Source: Ottowia flava
Lineage (GTDB): Bacteria > Pseudomonadota > Gammaproteobacteria > Burkholderiales > Burkholderiaceae_C
Direction of reading: 5' to 3'
DNA: 64,000 nt
NCBI RefSeq assembly: GCF_008017535.1
Contig: NZ_VRUA01000002.1
Span: 310,001-374,000, forward strand
In this document: positions 55,744 through 62,807 of the stretch, one piece after another
Numbering within the stretch: position 1 is the stretch's first letter
Layout: each line of letters begins with the position of its first letter
The notes under the pieces: model-generated
The model's input: the letters and a program-made list of their open reading frames with translations, nothing else
Databases searched by the model: none
What the model was told of the DNA's origin: nothing
Program-made: the position numbers and the translations under genes

Positions 55744-56369
55744 CCGAATCGCGCCTGATGCGCATTGGCCGCGACCAGCTTTCGACTTGGTTGCCTGCCC
55801 TGTTGATGATGCTGTTCGCCCTTGGGACTTGGTGGCTCGTGCGCAGCGCGCCCAAGTTCGCAACCGATGCGCAGCCTCGCGCCGTGTCCAAGGAGCCGGA
55901 TTACTTTATGCAGCAGTTCCGGGTGCGCAGCTTCGACGCCAACGGTCGCATGACGTCCGATCTCACGGGCGTGGAGGGTCACCATTTCCCTGTCACCGAT
56001 ACGCTGGAGGTCAAGGATCCGCATATGCGCTCGATCGACGCACGGGGGCGCGTCACGGTCGGCACCGCATTGCGCGGCGTTTCGAACAGCGATGGTTCGG
56101 AAATTCAGCTCTACGGCAACGCGGTGGTGGTGCGCGAGCCGATCACCCGCCCGGATGGCACCGTCGTGCCGCGCTTGGAGTTCCGCGGCGACTATCTGCA
56201 TGCGTTTGTCGACGAAGACAGGGTGAGCTCCGACAAACCCGTCGAATTGCTGCGCGGCACCGACCGCTTCGTGGGCGACCAGTTCGAGTACAACGACAAG
56301 ACCGGCGTTGCCCAGCTGAAGGGGCGGGTACGCGGCGTGCTGCAGCCCAAGCCTTCGGCCAAACCCTAG
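55740..56369 (+). CDS. lptC: LPS export ABC transporter periplasmic protein LptC
   Basis: Single-span inner-membrane protein passing LPS from LptBFG to LptA. It has 209 residues with one N-terminal helix (~18-36) and a periplasmic beta-jellyroll (YFMQQFRVRSFDANGRMTSD near 52). Overlaps kdsC (ATGA). LptA and LptB, commonly next in this cluster, are not found downstream here; an SDR gene takes their place. Confidence 0.9.
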   Translation: MTESRLMRIGRDQLSTWLPALLMMLFALGTWWLVRSAPKFATDAQPRAVSKEPDYFMQQFRVRSFDANGRMTSDLTGVEGHHFPVTDTLEVKDPHMRSIDARGRVTVGTALRGVSNSDGSEIQLYGNAVVVREPITRPDGTVVPRLEFRGDYLHAFVDEDRVSSDKPVELLRGTDRFVGDQFEYNDKTGVAQLKGRVRGVLQPKPSAKP

Positions 56370-56374
56370 CCTGA

Positions 56375-57169
56375 ATGCGCTCGGGCCAGCCCCCACCCCC
56401 GTTGGCGTTCATCACCGGCGCATCGAGCGGCATCGGACAGGCATTGGCGCTGCGCTACCGACAGGCGGGCTGGCGCGTCGCCCTGATTGCGCGCCGCAAA
56501 GAGGCCATGCAGGCCTGGACGCTGGCCCAGGGTTGGTCACCTGACTGCTTCAGGATCTATGCTGCAGACGTGTCGGCGCCGGATGAGGTCATCGCCGCTG
56601 CGCAGGCGTGTCTGGCCGAGCAAGGGTTGCCCGACGTTGTAATCGCCAACGCGGGCATCAGCATTGGCATGGACACCGCCGAACACAGCGACCTTGACGT
56701 CATGTCACGCACGCTGGCGACCAACAACATCGGCATGGCAGCGACATTCCACCCATTCGTGGCGCCCATGCGTCAGCGTGGCAGTGGACGACTTGTAGGC
56801 ATCGCCAGCGTCGCAGCCGTTCGTGGCCTACCCGGTCACGGGGCGTACTGCGCCAGCAAAGCCGGCGTCGTCAGCTACTGCGAGAGCCTGCGCGGCGAAC
56901 TGCGCGGTTCGGGTGTCAAGGTGTTGACGATCGCCCCTGGCTTCATAGACACGCCGCTCACTCGGGGCAACCGCTATCCGATGCCTTTCCTGATGTCTGC
57001 ACCTGCATTTGCCAACCAGGCCTTTCGCGCCATCCAGGCTGGCCGGAGCTACTGCGTCATTCCCTGGCAGATGGGCGTGGTCGCCAAGTTGATGCGCGCA
57101 CTGCCCAATGCCATGTTCGATCGGCTGATGCACGGTCGAGGGCGCAAAGCGCGCGAGGGCGAGGTTTGA
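56375..57169 (+). CDS. Short-chain dehydrogenase/reductase
   Basis: A 264-residue NAD(P)-dependent oxidoreductase of the SDR superfamily. The cofactor motif FITGASSGIGQALA (TGxxxGxG) is near residue 13, NAG in VIANAGIS near 87, the catalytic Ser in GIASVAAVRG and YxxxK in YCASKAGV near 155. It begins 5 bp after lptC, so it is cotranscribed with the LPS genes. Arg-rich N-terminal binding (LIARRKEAM) suggests NADP. Substrate unknown. Confidence 0.9.
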   Translation: MRSGQPPPPLAFITGASSGIGQALALRYRQAGWRVALIARRKEAMQAWTLAQGWSPDCFRIYAADVSAPDEVIAAAQACLAEQGLPDVVIANAGISIGMDTAEHSDLDVMSRTLATNNIGMAATFHPFVAPMRQRGSGRLVGIASVAAVRGLPGHGAYCASKAGVVSYCESLRGELRGSGVKVLTIAPGFIDTPLTRGNRYPMPFLMSAPAFANQAFRAIQAGRSYCVIPWQMGVVAKLMRALPNAMFDRLMHGRGRKAREGEV

Positions 57170-57232
57170 CTTCCATGCGCAAGCATGCAGCGCACTGGAC
57201 ACACCCTTTGGACGGATTAAGCGTCACCCACG

Positions 57233-57255
57233 AAAAAGGCCCCTAAGGGGCCTTT
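57233..57255 (-). terminator. Rho-independent terminator after the RRM gene
   Basis: A 9 bp perfect stem AAAGGCCCC / GGGGCCTTT with a TAA loop. Read on the minus strand it ends in five Ts, about 38 bp after the RRM gene stop. Confidence 0.88.
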
Positions 57256-57292
57256 CAGTGCGCGTATCGCAGACGTGAGATTCGACGAACGA

Positions 57293-57877
57293 TCAATAGT
57301 CGTCGCCACCGTCGCGGCCGCCACCGTCGTAACGGTCGTCGCGGCGACCGCCGCCACCACCGTAACCGCCTTCGCGACGACCACCGCCAGCGCCACCGCC
57401 ACGCGGACCTGCGCCATAGGGGCTGCGGAAGCTGCCATCGCCGCCACCGCCATCACGGCTGCCACCGTAGCCACCGCCGCCTTCGCGACGACCGCCACCG
57501 TAACCGCCGCCGCCGCCTTCGCGACGACCACCGCCGTAGCCGCCACCGCCACCGCCACCGTAACCACCACCGCCACCACCGTAGCCGCCACCGCCACCGC
57601 CGTACCCACCGGAGCGGGGAGGACGTGCTTCCATCGGGCGTGCTTCGTTCACGACCACGTTGCGGCCGCCCAGCGACTGACCGTTCATGCCGTTGATGGC
57701 GGCTTGCGCCTCATCATCGCTGCCCATTTCGACGAAACCAAAGCCCTTGGAGCGACCGGTATCGCGCTCCATCATCACCTTGGCGCTCGTGACCGAGCCA
57801 AACTCGGCAAAGGCTTGCTCCAGATCGGCGTCGCGCACCGAATACGGCAAGTTGCCGACGTACAGTTTGTTGCCCAT
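57293..57877 (-). CDS. RNA-binding protein, RRM with Gly-rich tail (cold-shock type)
   Basis: A 194-residue RNA-binding protein. One RRM covers residues 1-82, with RNP2 KLYVGNLPY and RNP1 SKGFGFVEM. The tail (~90-194) is an RGG/YGG low-complexity region made of GGGGYGG-type repeats with Arg/Asp-rich breaks, similar to cyanobacterial and plant cold-induced RNA-binding proteins. The ATG at 57877 is preceded by GAGGAG. A good promoter lies about 140 bp upstream, leaving a long leader, and a terminator follows. The DNA of the tail is highly repetitive and may vary in length between strains. Confidence 0.92.
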   Translation of the reverse strand: MGNKLYVGNLPYSVRDADLEQAFAEFGSVTSAKVMMERDTGRSKGFGFVEMGSDDEAQAAINGMNGQSLGGRNVVVNEARPMEARPPRSGGYGGGGGGYGGGGGGYGGGGGGGYGGGRREGGGGGYGGGRREGGGGYGGSRDGGGGDGSFRSPYGAGPRGGGAGGGRREGGYGGGGGRRDDRYDGGGRDGGDDY

Positions 57878-58012
57878 TAAACAGGGACTCCTCAAAGACA
57901 AAAGAAAAGCGATGGAGTCCGCAAACCGCCTTCGACGAAGCTGCGCTGGGCCGGCAAGGAAGGGAGACTGACTGAGTTCACCGCAAAGACCACAAGATGT
58001 GCCAAGTGCACA
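57878..58012 (-). promoter_or_regulatory. Long 5' leader of the RRM gene
   Basis: From the predicted transcription start near 58012 to the ATG is ~135 nt, unusually long. It contains a short hairpin ATGTGC / GCACAT at 57996-58012 and a GAGGAG ribosome site at the end. Long leaders are typical of cold-shock mRNAs; whether this one senses temperature is inference. Together with 58048-58238 it makes up a 361 bp gene-free gap; I see no gene or Mn (yybP-ykoY) riboswitch in the right half. Confidence 0.45.
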
Positions 58013-58018
58013 TGGCCA

Positions 58019-58047
58019 GAATTATGCGGCAGAACGCCCAAAGTCAA
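58019..58047 (-). promoter_or_regulatory. Predicted sigma70 promoter of the RRM gene
   Basis: On the minus strand -35 TTGACT (58042-58047), a 17 bp spacer and -10 TAATTC (58019-58024). Strong match and ideal spacing. Confidence 0.7.
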
Positions 58048-58238
58048 GCATCCGGATAATCCCCGACCAAAATAAATGGCTATTCGGCGCTGGGGCCTGT
58101 TGTACGCGCGACACGCCAGGCGCCTAGAATGCGCCTCCCGCGCCCGCCTTGCCCGGCCCCGAACTGCCAAAAAAGCGTTTCTGCCCCTGGCTCCGCCGCC
58201 CGCTTCGACTCACCCTCTTCCCAGAAATCAAGCACCGG

Positions 58239-58808
58239 ATGGAAGCCTTTCTGATATCCACAGGCATCGTCGCCCTCGCCGAAATGGGCGACAAGACCCA
58301 GTTGCTGTCCCTGATCCTCGCCGCACGCTTTCGCAAGCCTTGGCCGATCGTCCTCGGCATCCTGGTCGCCACGCTGGTCAACCACGCGCTGGCTGGGGCG
58401 GTGGGCAGTTGGGTAACCACCTTTCTTGGGCCCGACGTGCTGCGCTGGGTGTTGGGGTTGTCGTTCATCGCCATGGCGATCTGGATGTTGATTCCCGACA
58501 AGTTGGACGACAGCGACACCCCCTCCAGCACCGGCAGCCTGGGCGTCTTTGGGACCACGGTGGTCGCGTTCTTCCTTGCCGAGATGGGCGACAAGACCCA
58601 GATCGCCACCGTGGCCCTCGCCGCGCAGTACAAGGCCTGGTTCGCCGTGGTGGCGGGCACCACCCTGGGCATGATGCTGGCCAATGCGCCCGTCGTCTGG
58701 TTTGGCGACAAACTGGTCAAGAAGGTGCCCATCCGCGTGGTGCACACGGTGTCGGCGGCCATTTTTGCAGCACTGGGTGTAGTAGCACTGATCGGCTGGG
58801 GGCAGTAA
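58239..58808 (+). CDS. GDT1/TMEM165 (UPF0016) family manganese exporter
   Basis: A 189-residue inner-membrane protein with six predicted helices in two homologous halves. Each half has the family signature EMGDKTQ (ALAEMGDKTQLLSLILAA near 14 and FLAEMGDKTQIATVALAA near 117). Bacterial members export Mn2+ (MneA type). The ATG at 58239 gives MEAFLISTGIVALAEMGDK. The stop is about 31 bp before the SAM-II aptamer of metX. Confidence 0.9.
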   Translation: MEAFLISTGIVALAEMGDKTQLLSLILAARFRKPWPIVLGILVATLVNHALAGAVGSWVTTFLGPDVLRWVLGLSFIAMAIWMLIPDKLDDSDTPSSTGSLGVFGTTVVAFFLAEMGDKTQIATVALAAQYKAWFAVVAGTTLGMMLANAPVVWFGDKLVKKVPIRVVHTVSAAIFAALGVVALIGWGQ

Positions 58809-58838
58809 GGCGCCGCCTGGCGCGCTATACTGACCCTT

Positions 58839-58893
58839 CAGCGCCGATTTGCCTCAGCTTGCGGGCGCTCAATAAATTCCGCTAAAACCGAGC
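58839..58893 (+). ncRNA. SAM-II riboswitch aptamer upstream of metX
   Basis: Matches SAM-II in order and spacing: P1 stem AGCGCC (58840-58845) with GGCGCT (58864-58869), GATTT directly after the 5' strand, TTGC (58859-58862) before the 3' strand, then CAATAAATTCC and GCTAAAA (58881-58887). These are the blocks conserved in known SAM-II RNAs. A -10-like TATACT (58826-58831) would start transcription right at the aptamer. It is followed by a terminator and metX, the most common SAM-II target. Confidence 0.8.
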
Positions 58894-58902
58894 GCATGAA
58901 AG

Positions 58903-58934
58903 ACCCGGCGCCGTTTTGGCGAACCGGGTTTTTT
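58903..58934 (+). terminator. Rho-independent terminator of the SAM-II riboswitch
   Basis: Hairpin ACCCGG-CGCC-GTTTT-GGCG-AA-CCGGGT followed by six Ts, lying 9 bp after the aptamer and 10 bp before the metX ATG. SAM binding would presumably favour this hairpin and stop metX transcription. Confidence 0.85.
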
Positions 58935-58943
58935 GTTGCCACC

Positions 58944-60137
58944 ATGTCGTTCATCGTTTCGCCGCAAACCCTGCAGTTCGACGCACCGCTGCCCTTGCAG
59001 AGTGGCGCGTCGATCCGCGGCTATTCGCTCACCTACGAAACCTACGGGCAGCTCAACGCCGCGCGCGACAACGCGGTGCTGGTCTGCCACGCGCTCAATG
59101 CGTCGCACCACGTCGCCGGCACGCACGAGGGCCAGCCGCGCAGCGAAGGCTGGTGGGACAACATGATCGGCCCGGGCAAGCCGGTCGATACCAACCGCTT
59201 CTTCGTCATCGGCGTCAACAACCTGGGCTCATGCTTCGGCAGCACCGGGCCGATGCACACGAACCCCGACACCGGCCGCGTCTACGGCGCCGACTTTCCG
59301 GTGGTCACGGTCGAGGACTGGGTCAACGCGCAAGCCCGCCTGCTCGATGCGCTCGGCATCCAGCAGTTGGCGGCCGTCATGGGCGGCAGCCTCGGCGGCA
59401 TGCAGGCGCTGTCGTGGGCGCTTCAGTACCCCGACCGCATGCGCCACGCTGTGGTGGTGGCCAGCGCGCCCAATCTGTCGGCCGAAAACATCGCGTTCAA
59501 CGAGGTGGCGCGCCGCGCCATCGTCACTGACCCCGATTTCCACGGCGGCAACTTCTACGACCACGGCGTCGTGCCCAAGCGCGGACTGCGCATTGCGCGC
59601 ATGGTCGGGCACATCACCTACCTCTCGGACGATGTGATGAACGAGAAATTCGGCCGCCAGCTGCGCGACGCGGTGGCCGAGAACGTCAACGGCTACCGCT
59701 TCAGCACGCAGGACGTCGAGTTCCAGATCGAAAGCTACCTGCGCCACCAGGGCGACAAGTTCAGCGACTATTTCGACGCCAATACCTACCTGCTGATCAC
59801 GCGCGCACTCGACTATTTCGACCCGGCGCGCGCCTTTGGCGGGGACCTCACGCAGGCGCTGGCGCGTGCAACGGCCAAGTTCCTGCTGGTCAGCTTCACC
59901 ACCGACTGGCGCTTTTCGCCAGCGCGCAGCCGCGAGATCGTCAAGGCGCTGCTGGAGAACGACCGCGACGTCAGTTACGCCGAGATCGACGCGCCCCACG
60001 GGCACGACGCCTTCCTGCTGGAGGATTCGCGTTATCTGAACCTTGTCAGATCCTATTTTGATAGCATGCTGCGCGCACCTGATAAGGGCCAGACGCCAAA
60101 AACGCATGAAACTCAGGCAACGGGAGTGCACTCATGA
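58944..60137 (+). CDS. metX: Homoserine O-acyltransferase MetX
   Basis: Acylates homoserine for methionine synthesis (acetyl or succinyl donor; the donor cannot be told by eye). It has 397 residues with an alpha/beta hydrolase fold: the nucleophile Ser in [12 protein letters not shown] near 147, Asp in FTTDWRFSP near 319 and His in APHGHDAFL near 352. I chose the ATG at 58944, at the usual family start; an in-frame ATG at 58896 would add 16 residues encoded across the terminator. There is no clear ribosome site. The last ~24 residues ([18 protein letters not shown]) are repeat-derived. Overlaps metW (ATGA). Confidence 0.95.
   Translation: MSFIVSPQTLQFDAPLPLQSGASIRGYSLTYETYGQLNAARDNAVLVCHALNASHHVAGTHEGQPRSEGWWDNMIGPGKPVDTNRFFVIGVNNLGSCFGSTGPMHTNPDTGRVYGADFPVVTVEDWVNAQARLLDALGIQQLAAVMGGSLGGMQALSWALQYPDRMRHAVVVASAPNLSAENIAFNEVARRAIVTDPDFHGGNFYDHGVVPKRGLRIARMVGHITYLSDDVMNEKFGRQLRDAVAENVNGYRFSTQDVEFQIESYLRHQGDKFSDYFDANTYLLITRALDYFDPARAFGGDLTQALARATAKFLLVSFTTDWRFSPARSREIVKALLENDRDVSYAEIDAPHGHDAFLLEDSRYLNLVRSYFDSMLRAPDKGQTPKTHETQATGVHS
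60051..60112 (+). repeat. ~65 bp repeat copy at the metX 3' end
   Basis: Begins TCCTATTTTGATAGCATGCT, then GCGCGCACCTGATAAGGGCC and AGACGCCAAAAACGCATGAA. In frame with the end of metX, encoding its extra C-terminal tail. Confidence 0.7.
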
Positions 60138-60718
60138 GCGACACCGCTGTGCTCCGCTCGATCGCCCGGCTGGTGCCTGAAGGCTCGCGCGTGCTCGACC
60201 TGGGCTGTGGCGACGGCGCCCTGCTCGACCTGCTCACGCGGGAAAAGGGCTGCACTGGCTACGGCATCGAGATCGACGACGACAACGTACTCGCCTGCGT
60301 GCAGCGCGGCATCAACGTGCTGCAGCTCAACCTGCACCAGGGGCTGAAAGCGTTCCAGGACCAGAGCTTTGACGTCGTCCTGCAGATCGACACCTTGCAG
60401 CACCTGCGCAACGCCGAAGTCATGCTGCGCGAAACCGCCCGCGTCGGCCGCATGGGCATCGTCGCCTTCCCCAACTTCGCCCACTGGCCCAATCGCCTGT
60501 CGGTGTTGCGCGGGCGCATGCCGGTCACGCGTCGCCTGCCCTACCAGTGGTACGACACGCCGAACATCCGCGTCGGTACCTATCGCGACTTTGACGCGCT
60601 GGCGCGCAAGAACGGCTTGCGCGTGCTCGACAGCTTTGGCCTGCAGGACGGCCACGAGGTGCGCACACTTCCCAACCTGCGTGCGGCCACGGCGGTGTTC
60701 AAGCTCAGCGGAAGTTGA
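60134..60718 (+). CDS. metW: Methionine biosynthesis protein MetW
   Basis: Methyltransferase-fold protein that forms an operon with metX and supports or regulates MetX. It has 194 residues. The SAM-binding motif I reads [16 protein letters not shown] near 20-35; [16 protein letters not shown] near 92 and the C-terminal [20 protein letters not shown] are MetW hallmarks. Overlaps metX by 4 bp, so it shares the SAM-II control. Confidence 0.95.
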   Translation: MSDTAVLRSIARLVPEGSRVLDLGCGDGALLDLLTREKGCTGYGIEIDDDNVLACVQRGINVLQLNLHQGLKAFQDQSFDVVLQIDTLQHLRNAEVMLRETARVGRMGIVAFPNFAHWPNRLSVLRGRMPVTRRLPYQWYDTPNIRVGTYRDFDALARKNGLRVLDSFGLQDGHEVRTLPNLRAATAVFKLSGS

Positions 60719-60777
60719 ATGCCATCTGGCTGAAGCGCTTGTGCAGCGAGCGCAAGCAGCTACTGTTTCCATAGTGA
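60719..60777 (-). repeat. ~65 bp repeat copy between metW and the amidase
   Basis: On the minus strand: GTCACTATGGAAACAGTAGC, then TGCTTGCGCTCGCTGCACAA and GCGCTTCAGCCAGATGGC. It fills the metW-amidase gap. Confidence 0.65.
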
Positions 60778-60782
60778 CGACG

Positions 60783-62132
60783 ATGCGACTCCCCACCCTT
60801 CAATCGCTCAGCGCGGATCTGTCCGCCGGCCGCACCACCGCCCAGCAGTTGACCGCCGCCGCCCTCGCGCGCGCGCAAGACCCTGCCGGCGAAGGCGCCC
60901 GCGTGTTCACGCGGCTGGACGCGGAGCGCGCCCGTGCGGCCGCGCAGGCGTCCGACACGCTGCGCGCGGCAGGCATCGTGCGTTCGCCGCTGGAAGGCGT
61001 TCCGGTGTCCATCAAGGATCTGTTCGACGTAACGGGTCAAGTCACGACCGCGGGCTCCGTCGTGCTGAAAGGCGCGGCGCCCGCCACGCGCAACGCACCG
61101 GTCATCGACCGCCTGATCGCCGCCGGCGCCGTCATCGTCGGCCGCACCAACATGACCGAGTTCGCGTTCTCCGGCCTCGGCCTCAACCCGCACTACGGCA
61201 CGCCCAAGAACCCCTGGGACCGCGCCACCGGGCGCATCCCGGGCGGCTCGTCGTCCGGCGCGGCGGTGTCGGTGACCGACGGCATGGCCGCGGTCGGCAT
61301 TGGCAGCGACACCGGCGGCTCGGTGCGCATTCCGTCGGCGCTGTGCGGGCTGACCGGCTTCAAGCCGACGCAGCGCCGCGTACCCATCGCAGGCACCGTG
61401 CCGCTGTCGACATCGCTCGATTCGATCGGTCCGCTGGCCGCCAGCGTGCGCGACTGCGCCATCGTCGACGCGATTCTGGCGGGCGAACCGGTGCCGTCTG
61501 AGGCCGCACTGCCGCTGCGCGGCGCTCGCCTGGCCATACCGCAAACGCTGGCGCTGGACGGCATGGACGCGCAGGTCGCCACGGCCTTTAAGCGCGCCTG
61601 TGCCCGCCTGGCTGAAGCCGGTGCGCTGCTGGCGCCGCTGGCCATCCCCGAGTTCGCCGAGCTGGGCGCCCTGCACGCGCGCGGCACCCTGGCCGCCGCT
61701 GAAGCCTGGGCTTGGCACCGAGGCCTGCTGGCTAAGCACGAAACCGACTACGACCGGCGCGTGGCCAGCCGCATCCGCGGCGCGCAGGCCATGGGCGCGG
61801 CCGACTACATCGACCTGCAGCAGGCGCGCCGCCGCTGGATCGCCCAGGTCGAAGCGCGCATCGCGTCGTACGACGCCTTGCTCATGCCCACGGTGCCGGT
61901 GGTCGCGCCAGCGATTGCCGACCTGCAAGCCAGCGACGACGCCTACACCGCCGCCAACGGCCTGATCCTGCGCAACAGCACCTTCATCAACTTCCTGGAC
62001 GGCTGCGCGCTGTCGTTGCCCTGCCATCGCGCGGGCGAAGCGCCGGTCGGCCTCACGCTGGCCGGTCCGGCCATGGCCGACGCGCGCATCCTGGCGCTGG
62101 GCGCCGCCGTGGAGGCGCTGCTGGCCGCCTAA
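60783..62132 (+). CDS. Amidase (amidase signature family)
   Basis: A 449-residue hydrolase. The Ser-Ser-Lys triad is visible: Lys in VSIKDLFDV near 80, and the signature GGSSSGAAVSV with GIGSDTGGSVRIPSALCG (~155-190). Activity would release ammonia from an amide. GatA is less likely because no gatB or gatC is adjacent. The start is the ATG at 60783 (a GTG at 60774 is possible); the frame is open far upstream but overlaps metW. It ends overlapping the convergent thioesterase stop by 4 bp. Confidence 0.9.
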   Translation: MRLPTLQSLSADLSAGRTTAQQLTAAALARAQDPAGEGARVFTRLDAERARAAAQASDTLRAAGIVRSPLEGVPVSIKDLFDVTGQVTTAGSVVLKGAAPATRNAPVIDRLIAAGAVIVGRTNMTEFAFSGLGLNPHYGTPKNPWDRATGRIPGGSSSGAAVSVTDGMAAVGIGSDTGGSVRIPSALCGLTGFKPTQRRVPIAGTVPLSTSLDSIGPLAASVRDCAIVDAILAGEPVPSEAALPLRGARLAIPQTLALDGMDAQVATAFKRACARLAEAGALLAPLAIPEFAELGALHARGTLAAAEAWAWHRGLLAKHETDYDRRVASRIRGAQAMGAADYIDLQQARRRWIAQVEARIASYDALLMPTVPVVAPAIADLQASDDAYTAANGLILRNSTFINFLDGCALSLPCHRAGEAPVGLTLAGPAMADARILALGAAVEALLAA

Positions 62133-62539
62133 AGCAGCGCGTAGGTGGTGCTAGCGCGGCAAACGCTCTTGCCGTCGTCCGCGCCGCGCAAGTCGATCTC
62201 ACCGAACGCCATGGTCTTGCCAGCGCGCAGCACGCGCGCTTCAATCAGCGCGTCCTGGTTCGACAGCGGCTTCAGGAAGCTGGTGCTGAGCTGTACCGTG
62301 GTGCATGGCCGAAATTCGCCAAAGTGCCGGATCAGCGCCAGCACCATCGCGGTGTCGGCCGCCGCCATCATGGCCTGCCCGCACAGCATGCCGCCGCTGC
62401 GCGCCAATTGCTCGCTGTGCGGCAAGCGCAGCAACACGGCGCCTTCAGGCTGCGTCGGCTCCACACGCAGGCCCAGCGCTTGAACCCAGGGCGCGAAGTA
62501 ATCGGTCAGGGCGGCTTGAAGGGTGGTGATGTCGGTCAT
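62129..62539 (-). CDS. PaaI-family hotdog thioesterase
   Basis: A 136-residue hotdog-fold protein. The active-site region GGMLCGQAMMAAADTAM near residues 50-65 fits PaaI/YbgC-like acyl-CoA thioesterases, and TTVQLSTSFLKPLS follows. The ATG at 62539 gives MTDITTLQAALTDYFAPWVQ. Substrate unknown; aromatic acyl-CoAs are common in this group. Confidence 0.88.
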   Translation of the reverse strand: MTDITTLQAALTDYFAPWVQALGLRVEPTQPEGAVLLRLPHSEQLARSGGMLCGQAMMAAADTAMVLALIRHFGEFRPCTTVQLSTSFLKPLSNQDALIEARVLRAGKTMAFGEIDLRGADDGKSVCRASTTYALL

Positions 62540-62625
62540 GCGGCGATCGTAGCGGCCAGCGCGTTGGGGGCGAGGTGAACACGGGTGGCTCATCCGCCTC
62601 GGTGTTGTGCGCATATTTCACACAG

Positions 62626-62691
62626 TCGTATCAAAAAATGTAGCTGCCTGCGCTTGCTCCACGCCTGCCAAAGCCTTTTTTGTCGAGATAT
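62626..62691 (+). repeat. ~65 bp repeat copy upstream of the delta-60 repeat gene
   Basis: Begins TCGTATCAAAAAATGTAGCT, then GCCTGCGCTTGCTCCACGCC and TGCCAAAGCCTTTTTTGTCG. It lies in the 268 bp gap after the thioesterase; the remainder of the gap shows no gene. Confidence 0.75.
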
Positions 62692-62807
62692 TGAGTCCAC
62701 CGCAGCTCTTGCTCGGGCGACCGCCACACTCCTTCAGATGACGGATGTTTTTAGCGCGGCCGATTTCCACAATCGCCGGCATCGCATCGCCCGCCAAGGA
62801 AATCGCC

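Noticed and set aside
57316-57610. Regularly spaced short repeats resembling a CRISPR array
   Set aside because: They are codon-level GGN/YGG repeats of the RRM tail with no unique spacers.
57275-57880. A 201-codon plus-strand frame rich in Ala/Thr/Val
   Set aside because: Antisense of the Gly-rich RRM gene; the repetitive composition comes from the GGN codons on the other strand.
58048-58238. yybP-ykoY manganese riboswitch before the GDT1-type gene
   Set aside because: None of the conserved sequence blocks of that RNA could be found.
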